This document shows positions 26,105 to 35,239 of a DNA stretch of 64,000 bases, piece by piece; position 1 is the first letter of the stretch, and each line of letters begins with the position of its first letter. The stretch is taken from contig OZ245848.1 in the NCBI GenBank assembly GCA_965228955.1, forward strand, positions 2,790,001 through 2,854,000, in the 5' to 3' direction. Source of the stretch: JANSWY01 sp965228955 (lineage in GTDB: Bacteria; Bacteroidota; Bacteroidia; Cytophagales; Cyclobacteriaceae). Position numbers and translations under genes: made by a program. Under the pieces are notes generated by a model that worked only from the letters and a program-made list of their open reading frames with translations, made no database searches and was not told the origin of the DNA.

Positions 26105-26899
26105 ATGGACTTATATACGACCACCTCAATCTTAATCGCAGAAGACGATGAAATTGATATGATGGCACTTGAAAGGGCAATTAACAAAATGCCTGATAAA
26201 GTGATACATCGAGCATCATCATTTGAAGAAGCCCAGGAGTTATTGGCCAAAGAAAAACTGGATCTGTTTATAACAGATTATTTTCTAGGAGATGGAGAAG
26301 CCATAGACCTACTAAAATCAACCCAGGTACCTACTATCTTTATTACTGGCTCAAACCAAATTGACTTAGCAGTAGCAGCAATGAAAGCAGGTGCACGCGA
26401 TTATCTTATCAAAGATGTGGAGGCAAAGTACCTCGATCTATTACCGATTGTGATCAAAAGAATTGAAGGTAATATTCGTAATCAAAGAAAACTACTGTCG
26501 CTGCAGGCTCAGTTTCAAAGTATGATTGAGAATACCACTGACATGGTTGCAATTTTAAACAACGAAAATTCCTTTGAATACATCAATTATTCCTGGGAAC
26601 ATAAATCTGGTTATGACTTGAAGTCATTAAGTGACCAGGAACTTGACTTTCAATCATTCTTTCAGCAAGATGCCATTACAGCCTTAGAAGAATTGGACAA
26701 CAATGGAGGAAGCACGGATTTGGAGACAAAGTTTCTAGACAAAAACGGAACTGAACACTTAGTAAAATTACATATATCAAGAAATGAAGATGAAAGTGGC
26801 ATAAAAACGCACTTGATTCTGACAGACATCTCCCGTAAGCGAGCTCTGGAAGGAGAAATAGTCAATATTTTAAATAATAGCGTAAAGGGAGACTATTAA
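26105..26899 (+). CDS. Receiver-PAS protein without an output domain
   Basis: 264 residues: receiver (about 1-125; AEDDEID, ITDYFLGDGEAIDLL, TGSNQ, LIKDVE) followed by one PAS domain (about 135-250; MVAILNNENSFEYINYSWEHKSGYDL) and a short tail. The loop after the phosphorylated Asp has no Pro-x-Met-x-Gly. There is neither kinase nor DNA-binding part. It may be a scaffold or sensory adaptor for the neighbouring kinases. It is 103 bases downstream of the Rcp1-like gene and is followed by a terminator. Confidence 0.88.
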   Translation: MDLYTTTSILIAEDDEIDMMALERAINKMPDKVIHRASSFEEAQELLAKEKLDLFITDYFLGDGEAIDLLKSTQVPTIFITGSNQIDLAVAAMKAGARDYLIKDVEAKYLDLLPIVIKRIEGNIRNQRKLLSLQAQFQSMIENTTDMVAILNNENSFEYINYSWEHKSGYDLKSLSDQELDFQSFFQQDAITALEELDNNGGSTDLETKFLDKNGTEHLVKLHISRNEDESGIKTHLILTDISRKRALEGEIVNILNNSVKGDY

Positions 26900-26932
26900 A
26901 TCAACTTTATTCAGTTACGATGGAAATTAATG

Positions 26933-26965
26933 AAAAGCCACCTTCGGATTACGAGGTGGCTTTTT
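26933..26965. terminator. Bidirectional terminator between convergent genes
   Basis: AAAAGCCACCT (26933-26943) pairs with AGGTGGCTTTT (26954-26964) around a 10-base loop, with T tracts in both directions. It ends the phosphorelay transcript and probably also the convergent permease transcript. Confidence 0.85.
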
Positions 26966-27048
26966 CAACTCAAAAAAAGATCAGTAGCTCTGTACTACTG
27001 AAGAGCCTAAAGTGAACATAATTGGCCCCTTATGAACTAGTGAAATCA

Positions 27049-29430
27049 CTATTCATCTCTTAATGACATAACCGGGTTTTCCTTTGCCGCCCTGAATACA
27101 ATCGATCCAGTGGTCAGAATTCCCATTCCGCTTATCAGCAATACTGACAACACAAGCGTTATTGGTCCAATGTTGATGTGATAAGCGTAAATTTCATCTA
27201 GCAGTATGGTACAGAGAAAATACCCTCCAACAGCACCAAACACTCCTGCTACTACAAGTAAGATTGAAAAGCTCCTACTTAATAACTTAACAATGTTAGA
27301 CACAGAAGCCCCTAGTGCTTTTCGAATTCCTATCTCTTTTATTCGTTTTCTTACGTTTAACGATGCTAATGCGAAGATTCCAGATACTGATAATAAACCA
27401 CCGAGAATTGTAAGAAATATAAAAATCTTCTTCAGGTTCGCATTTGTTCCTCTAATATCTCCCAACATCATATCCTCCTGATATTGACTGTCAAATGGTT
27501 TTGTTGGAAATTCCTCCTTCCAGGCCTCCTCAAGATAATCCTGAACTTCTGTTAAATCTCCATTTTCAGCTCTAACGAGCATTAAATGAAACTCATTAGG
27601 TTTTGCGATGTAAAACACGAACGGTTCCGGCTCCTTGCTTCTGAATAAATTATCGACATGATTTTCAATCACACCAACAATCTTCATTTTCACATCCCGG
27701 ATCTCAACAGTTGTATTGATTGGGTCTTCCAATTCAACCATTTTCACAAATGCCTCATTTACTACAACAGATTTAGTCAAATCCTGAGTGTAGTCTGTAT
27801 TCAGGAATCTTCCCTGAACCAATTTTAATCCCATTGTCTCAAAGAACTGCTCCCCTACTTCAATATGCAGTGCTTGATATTCAGTTGTATCCACTTTTGT
27901 AGGGAAGTAGTAACTACTCCAGCCTAACTGATGATGAGTAATTGAGGTATTGAGCACTTTAGGGTTTCTATTGGCCCTTGTTTTCATCACTTCATATTCC
28001 TCAGTGCTTTGAATGTTGATGGTAAGTACTTTATCCTTATCAAAACCAAAATCGATACTTTCCTGATACTTAGTATTTTGTGTGAATACAATTCCATTTA
28101 CCAGCACAATCACTGATATGGCAAATTGCATGGCTACTAAACCACGGGTGAATATATTAGTGCCTTTTTGCTTGGCATTTCCTTTTAACAGATTAACAGG
28201 CTTGTATTTACTATTGTGAAGTGCTGGATATAATCCCGCAAGAAGCGCAGAGATTACAACCAACATTAACAAAGCGAAAATTAAGTTCAAGCCATTCAGA
28301 TCTTCCAATCCATACGGCAAAGTCCACATATCAGCAAAAGCAGGCACAATAAACCTTGACATAATTACTCCAGCAATTAATGCCAGAATAATAGTAATGA
28401 CCATTTCAAAGATGAATTGTGTAATTACATTCGCCCTTGAGGCCCCCACCACTTTTCGAATCCCAACTTCTTTGAACCTTTTGGTAGTTATTGCAATCGA
28501 AGTATTTGTAAGATTGAAGCAAGCGATCATTAGGATCATACCTGCCATTGTCGTAAACACAATAAGCGGTACAATACTTAGTCTTAGATTGATCTGACTC
28601 CAATTAATTTCTTCTTCATTGAAGTTAGAATTGAAACTATGCAGTTCATAGTACTGCACATTTTGATCCTTTTTCTTCTCGTTCCTTAATGCAACATAGT
28701 CATCAAACAACTCTGTCATTGAGGTAACATCCACTCCTGCCTTAGTTTGAATGAACAATGCTGGATCTCTCCAGTCTCCCCAATCGGTACTAGGAAGATT
28801 GTATATATCCATGAAATGCTCCATTCTGAGCATGATATCAAAGGTAAGTGAACTATTTAGCGGAACATCTTGAATTACAGCGCCCACTTTTAAACTGACT
28901 TCATATTGGTTTGAAAAATTGAAGGTCAGTACTTTGCCTATTGGGTTTTCATCTGCAAAGTATTTCTTGGCCATTTTCTGGTTGAGTACAATTGTATTTT
29001 GGTCTTTGAATGATTTCAAATCGCCTTTTAGCAACGTGAAATCGAACATTTCATAGAAAGTACTATCAGCAAACACAACTCCTTCGCCAAAGGCCTTATC
29101 ACCATACCTTACATAACCTCCATCATTCCAATATCTAGTATATTTTTCAATTCCTGGGAAGCTACTTGCCACAGTAGGACCAAAATTGACAGGAGCATTA
29201 ATGTGTTGTCCTGGTTGACCATCGGGGTTCAAATAATGAGTATGAATTCTGTAGGTCCTGTCAATTTTTTCGCCTTTGAAAGCCTCATCAAATTCGATGT
29301 TATAGGCCAAAAGTAAGTAAGCAGTAATGCAACAAGCAATTGCAATACCCAGCCCAAAGGTGTTGATCAAAACATAACTTTTGTTTTTTCCTAAACTCCT
29401 CAGAGCTACTTTGAAGTAATTTTTAAGCAT
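27049..29430 (-). CDS. FtsX/MacB-type ABC transporter permease
   Basis: A 793-residue permease of the Bacteroidota type: TM near residue 20-40, MacB periplasmic core domain, three TM helices with the FtsX motif (FKEVGIRKVVGASRANVI), a second periplasmic core and a last FtsX domain (RIKEIGIRKALGASVSNIV) with three TM helices. Such proteins move lipoproteins, peptides or signals mechanically with a MacB-type ATPase. No ATPase gene is adjacent in the window, so the partner must be elsewhere. Expression alone on the - strand, 84 bases before the shared terminator. Confidence 0.93.
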   Translation of the reverse strand: MLKNYFKVALRSLGKNKSYVLINTFGLGIAIACCITAYLLLAYNIEFDEAFKGEKIDRTYRIHTHYLNPDGQPGQHINAPVNFGPTVASSFPGIEKYTRYWNDGGYVRYGDKAFGEGVVFADSTFYEMFDFTLLKGDLKSFKDQNTIVLNQKMAKKYFADENPIGKVLTFNFSNQYEVSLKVGAVIQDVPLNSSLTFDIMLRMEHFMDIYNLPSTDWGDWRDPALFIQTKAGVDVTSMTELFDDYVALRNEKKKDQNVQYYELHSFNSNFNEEEINWSQINLRLSIVPLIVFTTMAGMILMIACFNLTNTSIAITTKRFKEVGIRKVVGASRANVITQFIFEMVITIILALIAGVIMSRFIVPAFADMWTLPYGLEDLNGLNLIFALLMLVVISALLAGLYPALHNSKYKPVNLLKGNAKQKGTNIFTRGLVAMQFAISVIVLVNGIVFTQNTKYQESIDFGFDKDKVLTINIQSTEEYEVMKTRANRNPKVLNTSITHHQLGWSSYYFPTKVDTTEYQALHIEVGEQFFETMGLKLVQGRFLNTDYTQDLTKSVVVNEAFVKMVELEDPINTTVEIRDVKMKIVGVIENHVDNLFRSKEPEPFVFYIAKPNEFHLMLVRAENGDLTEVQDYLEEAWKEEFPTKPFDSQYQEDMMLGDIRGTNANLKKIFIFLTILGGLLSVSGIFALASLNVRKRIKEIGIRKALGASVSNIVKLLSRSFSILLVVAGVFGAVGGYFLCTILLDEIYAYHINIGPITLVLSVLLISGMGILTTGSIVFRAAKENPVMSLRDE

Positions 29431-29537
29431 AGTTTTTTGAGATTTTTGACTAACTCAATAGTACCTTATATTATATTTCTTAATGTCATCCCCAGGTAAA
29501 AGGTTGTCACGAGATGTCAGGTTTCATCAAGTCAGGA

Positions 29538-29607
29538 GACAGAAACCGAAGACTGAAGTCTTTTATTGCCTCAAATTTCTTCGGTCTTCGGTCTCCCGTC
29601 TTCTGTC
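29538..29607. repeat. Imperfect inverted repeat of GAAGACCGAAG type
   Basis: The left arm at 29538-29558 (GACAGAAACCGAAGACTGAAG) and the right arm at 29579-29607 (CTTCGGTCTTCGGTCTCCCG...) are imperfect reverse complements, with internal CTTCGGT repetition. It lies in the divergent promoter region between the permease and the antiporter. The composition is unlike the surroundings, and it may be a dispersed REP/MITE-like element. Confidence 0.6.
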
Positions 29608-29627
29608 TTTTCCCATATATTTAACCC

Positions 29628-31448
29628 ATGCTAGAACTTGCCAGTATATTGGTGCTTGGAATTTTTGCTCAGTGGTTAGCATGGAAGATCAAGCAACCAG
29701 CCATTTTGCCTTTAATTATGATTGGACTATTGATTGGTCCTGCGTCAACCTATTTTACGGCAGATGGGTCTAAGCTATTGGATGGCGACTCGATATTCTC
29801 AGGAGATTTATTGTTTTCTTTTGTTTCAATCTCAGTTGGAGTAATTCTTTTTGAAGGTGGTATGACTCTCAGTTTAAAGGAAATCAGGAGTCTGGCCGGA
29901 ACTTTAAGAAACCTATTGATTATTGGCAGTTTAGTTACATTTATTGGTGGTGGAGTTTCAGCTCATTACTTACTGGGGTTAAGCTGGAAAATGTCATTTC
30001 TATTCGGTGCGTTAATTATTGTTTCCGGTCCCACGGTAGTAATGCCAATACTGAGAAATGTTAAACCCAACGCCAGGATCAATACAGTCCTGAAATGGGA
30101 AGGAATTTTGATTGACCCATTGGGCGCTTTGGTAGCAGTATTGATGTATGAGTTTATTCTTACTTCAAGTCATAATGCAGAATATGGTCTTGAAGTATTT
30201 CAGGATTTTTTCATCACAATCTCAGCAGGAATAGTATCTGGTGGACTAGGAGCAATCTTCTTGTATTACCTGATAAAGAATAATGCTTTACCTGAATACC
30301 TACGAAACATTTTCACTTTGGGTCTGGTAATTTTCACATTCTCTTTCGCAGAATTGATTCACAAAGAAGCAGGTCTAATGGCAGCAACGGTAATGGGAAT
30401 TGTACTAGGAAATCTCCGATTACCTGAAATCAAAAAGATACTCACCTTCAAAGAAGATATTAGTCTAATTCTCATCTCAGTTTTATTCATTCTTCTCTCT
30501 TCCAGAATTGACATAGTTCAAATTCAAAAGCTGGGATCTCAAAGCCTCATTCTATTTGCTGTTGTAATTTTAGCAGTGAGGCCTGTTGGTGTATTTCTGA
30601 GCACACTCAAATCAAACCTTTCATTCAAGGAAAAGCTATTCATAAGCTGGATTGGCCCTAAAGGAATTGTTGCTGCTGCTGTAGCTTCTCTATTTTCGCT
30701 TGATCTTATAAAAGATAGCAGTCACGTTGATCCCCGTGAAGCAGAGTTACTACTTCCATTGGTATTCCTTATAATTGTTGGAACAGTTGTTATTCAAGGT
30801 AGCTCCGCTAAATTCATAGCCAGAGTTCTTGGAGTGAAACGTGAAGAACCTACTGGAATATTATTAGTTGGAGCGAATGAATTGGCCAGAAAAATAGCCC
30901 TTAAACTAACCGAGTTTGGTTTGTTTGTTGTTTTAGTTGACACTTCAAGTTCTAATATAAAAGAAGCAAAGAAGCTGAAACTAAAAGCAATTCAAGACAA
31001 TGTACTATCCGACTCAATTTTCGAAACTATTGATTTAACTAAAATAGGTAGACTCGCAGCAGTAACATCCAACTCAGGTTTGAATGATCTGGCTTGCAGA
31101 TGGTTCGAAAAAGAACTGGGAGCACACAATACATTAAGATTAGCGAGTAAAGAAGAATCAGAAAACACCAATCTTCCAGTACCAAAAGACGTATTATTCA
31201 GAACACGGACCGACTTTATTAATCTCGCTCAAGAGTTGAGAAAGCAAAATCCATATGGTGAAGTAGAATTTGATAATAATGCTTCTTTCGAAGAGTTTGT
31301 TGTAGGACATCAAAACCAAATTGTGCCTATGTTTTTCGTTAAGGAAAATAATGAAGTAGAATTAATCTCGGGTTATTCTGGGAAGCATGAATCTGGTAAA
31401 CTTATTTATATTAAGAAAGAAAACTTCTTTAATCCTGAAGATGAATAG
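29628..31448 (+). CDS. CPA-family Na+/H+ (cation/proton) antiporter with TrkA-N domain
   Basis: 606 residues. About 12-13 TM helices cover residues 1-395, with the antiporter core FEGGMTLSLKEI, GPTVVMPILRNV and WIGPKGIVAAAVASL. A cytoplasmic Rossmann-like TrkA-N/RCK domain (about 405-520) starts GILLVGANELARKIA; the third Gly of the nucleotide loop is Ala. A TrkA-C-like tail follows. It exchanges Na+ or K+ for protons across the inner membrane, probably gated by a nucleotide. The stop overlaps the next ATG by 8 bases. Confidence 0.92.
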   Translation: MLELASILVLGIFAQWLAWKIKQPAILPLIMIGLLIGPASTYFTADGSKLLDGDSIFSGDLLFSFVSISVGVILFEGGMTLSLKEIRSLAGTLRNLLIIGSLVTFIGGGVSAHYLLGLSWKMSFLFGALIIVSGPTVVMPILRNVKPNARINTVLKWEGILIDPLGALVAVLMYEFILTSSHNAEYGLEVFQDFFITISAGIVSGGLGAIFLYYLIKNNALPEYLRNIFTLGLVIFTFSFAELIHKEAGLMAATVMGIVLGNLRLPEIKKILTFKEDISLILISVLFILLSSRIDIVQIQKLGSQSLILFAVVILAVRPVGVFLSTLKSNLSFKEKLFISWIGPKGIVAAAVASLFSLDLIKDSSHVDPREAELLLPLVFLIIVGTVVIQGSSAKFIARVLGVKREEPTGILLVGANELARKIALKLTEFGLFVVLVDTSSSNIKEAKKLKLKAIQDNVLSDSIFETIDLTKIGRLAAVTSNSGLNDLACRWFEKELGAHNTLRLASKEESENTNLPVPKDVLFRTRTDFINLAQELRKQNPYGEVEFDNNASFEEFVVGHQNQIVPMFFVKENNEVELISGYSGKHESGKLIYIKKENFFNPEDE

Positions 31449-33399
31449 ATTACTTACCCTTATAATGTTGCTATTTTCATTTACAGTCTTATCTCAGGAC
31501 TTTAAAGACATAAAAAAGGTAATACCAGAGAAGGGAATTAAGGAAATAGAATTACTTCCTGTAGATAGTAAGAGGTTTTATCTATTCAGCACTAAAGATG
31601 GTAAGTCCATTTGGGACAATCAATCCAAACAAACTGTTCTAAGAGGCATAACATTCTCCGGAATCTCGGAAAATAACCCAAATTGGTTTAGGTATACAAA
31701 ACAAGATTCTTTTGGAGTCTATGATTTCAAAAATAATCAGGTGATCCTTGAAACTCCTTCAACAATTAACATTCACACGACTAAGGTTGATGGGCTAATC
31801 CTATTGATATCTGGAAGTGTTGTTTGTCTGGCAGATATTCCTTCTGGTAAATTCCTGAAAGCTGACCTAAGTATTTCTAACCCCGATAAAAAACTAGATC
31901 TTGGAAGGAACGACGCAACAATCAGTTACCTAAACAATTCTAAGACATTGTCATTCGGAGCAGAAATCGAGTATTATGGAGATCCCACATACGTGTTTTA
32001 TACAGTAAGTAAACTTGGCAACAACATAAAGACCTTGTATGAGGACGGTGGGCAAGTCAGTACTATTTACAACAAATTAGGCTCATTTGTAAGAGAGGTA
32101 CCCGGAAATGTAGTGCAGTGGGAAAAGGGCTTTTTAGTTCAGACTTATTCCTCAATTAGTTACTACAACTATGCCATGAAATCCATTTATGAGCAGGTGA
32201 AAATAGACAATCATAAGCTTAATCATTTTCAGGAATTGTTTGATAGCAGGATAACTTCTGCAAAGGTGGTAAACAGAGGAATCTATCAGGTTGAGATTGA
32301 AGGGAAAACAGGATTCTACGATATTATTGAGAGGAAATTCGACTCGGAATTGTACGACAATCTAATTGAAATTGGAGCCGATATTTATTGGGGAGGTGTA
32401 TCGTACTTTGTTGAAAAGGACAAAAAGTATGGCGTTTATAACTCGAATCATGGAGAGCTACTCCAACCCAAATACTCAACCATTCAACAGCGGGCACTTG
32501 AAGACGGATCTTTTGGCTACCGGGCAAATAACGAACTAAGAATCTTTAAGAACGATAATAAGAAGTTGAAAAGAATGCCATTACTACAATGGACAGATGA
32601 CCTTGAAACAGAATCGATAATTATCAATCACCTAAGCCTTCTAGATAACAAACTCATCTTATCACTTCGCAAAACGGAAGCTGACACACATGACTTTTCT
32701 TACGGAACCATGACTTTATATCACGAAGGTTCTGGAGTATTCGATATTGAAAAGAAATCATGGATCATCAATCCTGAATATCACACCTTCACTCCTTTTG
32801 GCAACTACTATGTAGCATTAAAACCAGGAAACAGTAACAGAACATGGACAGAAACGGTATTTTTTGATGAGGAGCTTTGGCCAATAACCGCTCAAGAGTT
32901 AGGTATATCTTTTATTTACCATGGTAATCTCATCGCACGTACTGGAAATTGGGAATTAGTTTCTTTAGACATCTACAACAACTACGAATTAAAGAACTTT
33001 GGAAAAGTAAGCCACGTTCATGAGGATTTCAGATTAGTAGATGGCTATTTATTCATTGGTCACAATCAATTTAAGAGAGATAAAAGTTTGAAGGGGTTTG
33101 ATATCACTATGATTATAACTCCTCAATTGGGATTGATTAATCCATCAAAATTTGTTCTGTGGGAATATACTGATGATGGATTTTTGATTGTCGGTAAAAT
33201 ACCTGAAAATCACAATCACGAATCAGTCACAGACTTCTACAAGAAGAATTTTACACCAGATCAGAAAGCACTTTTTAGTCTCGAATCTAATAAGTTAGTG
33301 AGCGATTGGTTTGACGACATCACCTTTGAAAGTGGAAGGATCAAATTGATTCAGAATGAAACTGTTGTTGAAAAACAACTCAAGGACTTCAACAACTGA
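31441..33399 (+). CDS. Secreted WG-repeat-like protein
   Basis: 652 residues from the ATG at 31441, chosen because it starts a clean signal peptide (MNRLLTLIMLLFSFTVLSQ); the upstream in-frame ATG at 31387 lies inside the antiporter gene. The body contains short WG-like repeats such as DKKYGVYNSNHGELLQPKY and GKTGFYDIIERKFDSELYD, which form beta-structures. No catalytic motif is seen. It is coupled to the antiporter by the 8-base overlap, but a joint role is not evident. Function unknown. Confidence 0.8.
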   Translation: MNRLLTLIMLLFSFTVLSQDFKDIKKVIPEKGIKEIELLPVDSKRFYLFSTKDGKSIWDNQSKQTVLRGITFSGISENNPNWFRYTKQDSFGVYDFKNNQVILETPSTINIHTTKVDGLILLISGSVVCLADIPSGKFLKADLSISNPDKKLDLGRNDATISYLNNSKTLSFGAEIEYYGDPTYVFYTVSKLGNNIKTLYEDGGQVSTIYNKLGSFVREVPGNVVQWEKGFLVQTYSSISYYNYAMKSIYEQVKIDNHKLNHFQELFDSRITSAKVVNRGIYQVEIEGKTGFYDIIERKFDSELYDNLIEIGADIYWGGVSYFVEKDKKYGVYNSNHGELLQPKYSTIQQRALEDGSFGYRANNELRIFKNDNKKLKRMPLLQWTDDLETESIIINHLSLLDNKLILSLRKTEADTHDFSYGTMTLYHEGSGVFDIEKKSWIINPEYHTFTPFGNYYVALKPGNSNRTWTETVFFDEELWPITAQELGISFIYHGNLIARTGNWELVSLDIYNNYELKNFGKVSHVHEDFRLVDGYLFIGHNQFKRDKSLKGFDITMIITPQLGLINPSKFVLWEYTDDGFLIVGKIPENHNHESVTDFYKKNFTPDQKALFSLESNKLVSDWFDDITFESGRIKLIQNETVVEKQLKDFNN

Positions 33400-33430
33400 T
33401 AAAATCCAAATTCTATCTTAATTTAGACCA

Positions 33431-34555
33431 ATGGGATTAAACCTTTGGTCCATAATACTCATTGCTTCTGCATCACAATGCATTTTTCTGATCTTCATGT
33501 TCTTTTCAAGAGCATCTCAGAACAGGTCAGCTAAATCAGTATTGCTTGCTATCTTAATTGTAATTCTATTGATTAATGTTGGTAACCTGTGGTATGCTGC
33601 ATATATCTACCGGTCGTATCCCGAATTGGCGGGAATCTCACGGGGTATGTTATTACTACTAGGTCCATTGTTTTACTTTTATTCCCAGGCGATCCTAAAA
33701 CCTGAGTTTAAACTGAAATGGTCATTATTGATTCATTTCATTCCATATTTTCTGGTTTTCCTGATGTTTTATGGAAGAGGCATCCCAAACTCAACAGCTA
33801 ATAGCCAGGAAATGCTTGATAAATTTATGGAAGGACGGCTGCCTATTTCAAACTTCTCTATTTCCAGATTCATATTCTATTTTCTTCATCTTGAATTGTA
33901 TCTATTTGCAATTTTGAAAACGATCCGTTTCTCTATAAAGAATGATAACCAGAGGTACTTGATCCCATCTTCTACAAGGGTCAAATGGGTAAAAAAAATT
34001 GTCGCAACATTTGGGTTACTTGCTATAATACTAGTTGGAATCACAACAGGCATGATTTTTACAGGTTTTATCTCTGCAGAAGGTAATTTCTTTCTAACCA
34101 TAATACTTTCCGCATTGGTCTACATGATTGCTTATCAAGCAATATTTGATTTCAATAAAGTAGCGCCTGACTTTTCAACCAAATACAACTCACTGTCTGC
34201 AACAAACTCCGATCTAAAAAAGGTATTAGATGAGGTAATCAGTCTCTTTGAAAGAGAGAAACCCTATACTGATTCGGATATAAGCCTTAAGCAATTGGCC
34301 AGCTCCTTAAACATCAGCCCACACATCTTATCGTCAGCAATTAACCAGGAATTAAACAAAACATTTTTTGAGCTGCTTCGAGAATACAGGATTAAAGAAT
34401 TTATTGAAAGAGCAAATAATCCCGAAAACTCCAACCTCTCTATAATGGGAATTGCTTATGGAGTAGGTTACAATAGCAAGTCAAGCTTTAATACTGCCTT
34501 CAAAAAAGAAATAGGTTCCACTCCTTCTGAATACTTAAAAAAATTGAACCAATAA
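33431..34555 (+). CDS. Membrane-bound AraC-family transcriptional regulator
   Basis: 374 residues. Seven predicted TM helices cover residues 5-240. A C-terminal AraC HTH pair (about 275-372) follows: first helix-turn-helix LKQLASSLNISPHILSSAI, second IMGIAYGVGYNSKSSFNTAFKKEIGSTPSEY. This arrangement is common in Bacteroidota and thought to sense membrane or extracellular signals. It lies 31 bases after the WG-repeat gene and may regulate it or nearby genes. Confidence 0.92.
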   Translation: MGLNLWSIILIASASQCIFLIFMFFSRASQNRSAKSVLLAILIVILLINVGNLWYAAYIYRSYPELAGISRGMLLLLGPLFYFYSQAILKPEFKLKWSLLIHFIPYFLVFLMFYGRGIPNSTANSQEMLDKFMEGRLPISNFSISRFIFYFLHLELYLFAILKTIRFSIKNDNQRYLIPSSTRVKWVKKIVATFGLLAIILVGITTGMIFTGFISAEGNFFLTIILSALVYMIAYQAIFDFNKVAPDFSTKYNSLSATNSDLKKVLDEVISLFEREKPYTDSDISLKQLASSLNISPHILSSAINQELNKTFFELLREYRIKEFIERANNPENSNLSIMGIAYGVGYNSKSSFNTAFKKEIGSTPSEYLKKLNQ

Positions 34556-34616
34556 GAAATTGGTTCGACTTTATAAATAAGTACTTCATTTTAGATTTCA
34601 AACCCTTCATTTGAGC

Positions 34617-34976
34617 ATGGAACATTTCGTTACATCATTGATAAATCAAACAAAAACAAATCCTCTACCCAAGGTCAAAAACGATAGTATACTTTCAATC
34701 ATGGAAGTATCTGTACACGAGGAAAGCTTATTTGCTGAATTATTGCTAAAGCTCAAAGAAGAAATACAGCAATGTTTTGATAACCCTTTATTGGTAGACA
34801 TGAAAATAATGGCATGTAATGATTCATGCTCTATTCTCGTACAGTCATCATGGTATGAAAAGGTAGGTGAATCATTCCTACTGCCATTAAATAGGTCGAT
34901 TTGGGATCACCTCACAAAGCAAAACCTTGTGACTATCAAATTAATAGCCAATAACTGCTATTTCATGATTGAATAG
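34617..34976 (+). CDS. Small protein of unknown function
   Basis: 119 residues from ATG 34617 (a TTG two codons earlier is possible). No signal peptide or TM segment. The middle is helical (LFAELLLKLKEEIQQCF) and the C-terminal part mixed. It contains four Cys, not in a metal-site pattern. I do not recognise a family. It starts 61 bases after the AraC-type gene on the same strand. Confidence 0.6.
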   Translation: MEHFVTSLINQTKTNPLPKVKNDSILSIMEVSVHEESLFAELLLKLKEEIQQCFDNPLLVDMKIMACNDSCSILVQSSWYEKVGESFLLPLNRSIWDHLTKQNLVTIKLIANNCYFMIE

Positions 34977-35239
34977 TTCCATTAATAAACAATGGTCCCA
35001 GGATAAATTGAAGTTGACTATTCACTAAAAGCGACCTTGAATGGCTTCCGATTTTTATTCTGGACCATAGTCTTTCCAGAACCAATCGTCCACTCTTCAA
35101 AAAATTAGAAAGAAGTTTTTCTAAATTATTAACAATTCAATCTTAATTTATTACAATTGCCTCAGTAAAAAATATCCTTAAACCACCCGCCAGAATATAA
35201 GATTTTAATATATTTAGTTTCAAACCATAATATTCAGCA

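Noticed and set aside
29483..29773. Open frame of 96 codons across the promoter region and start of the antiporter gene
   Set aside because: It runs through the inverted repeat and then in another frame of the antiporter; its composition is not protein-like and no family is seen.
31387..31440. Upstream start of the WG-repeat protein
   Set aside because: It lies within the antiporter gene; ATG 31441 begins a clean signal peptide.
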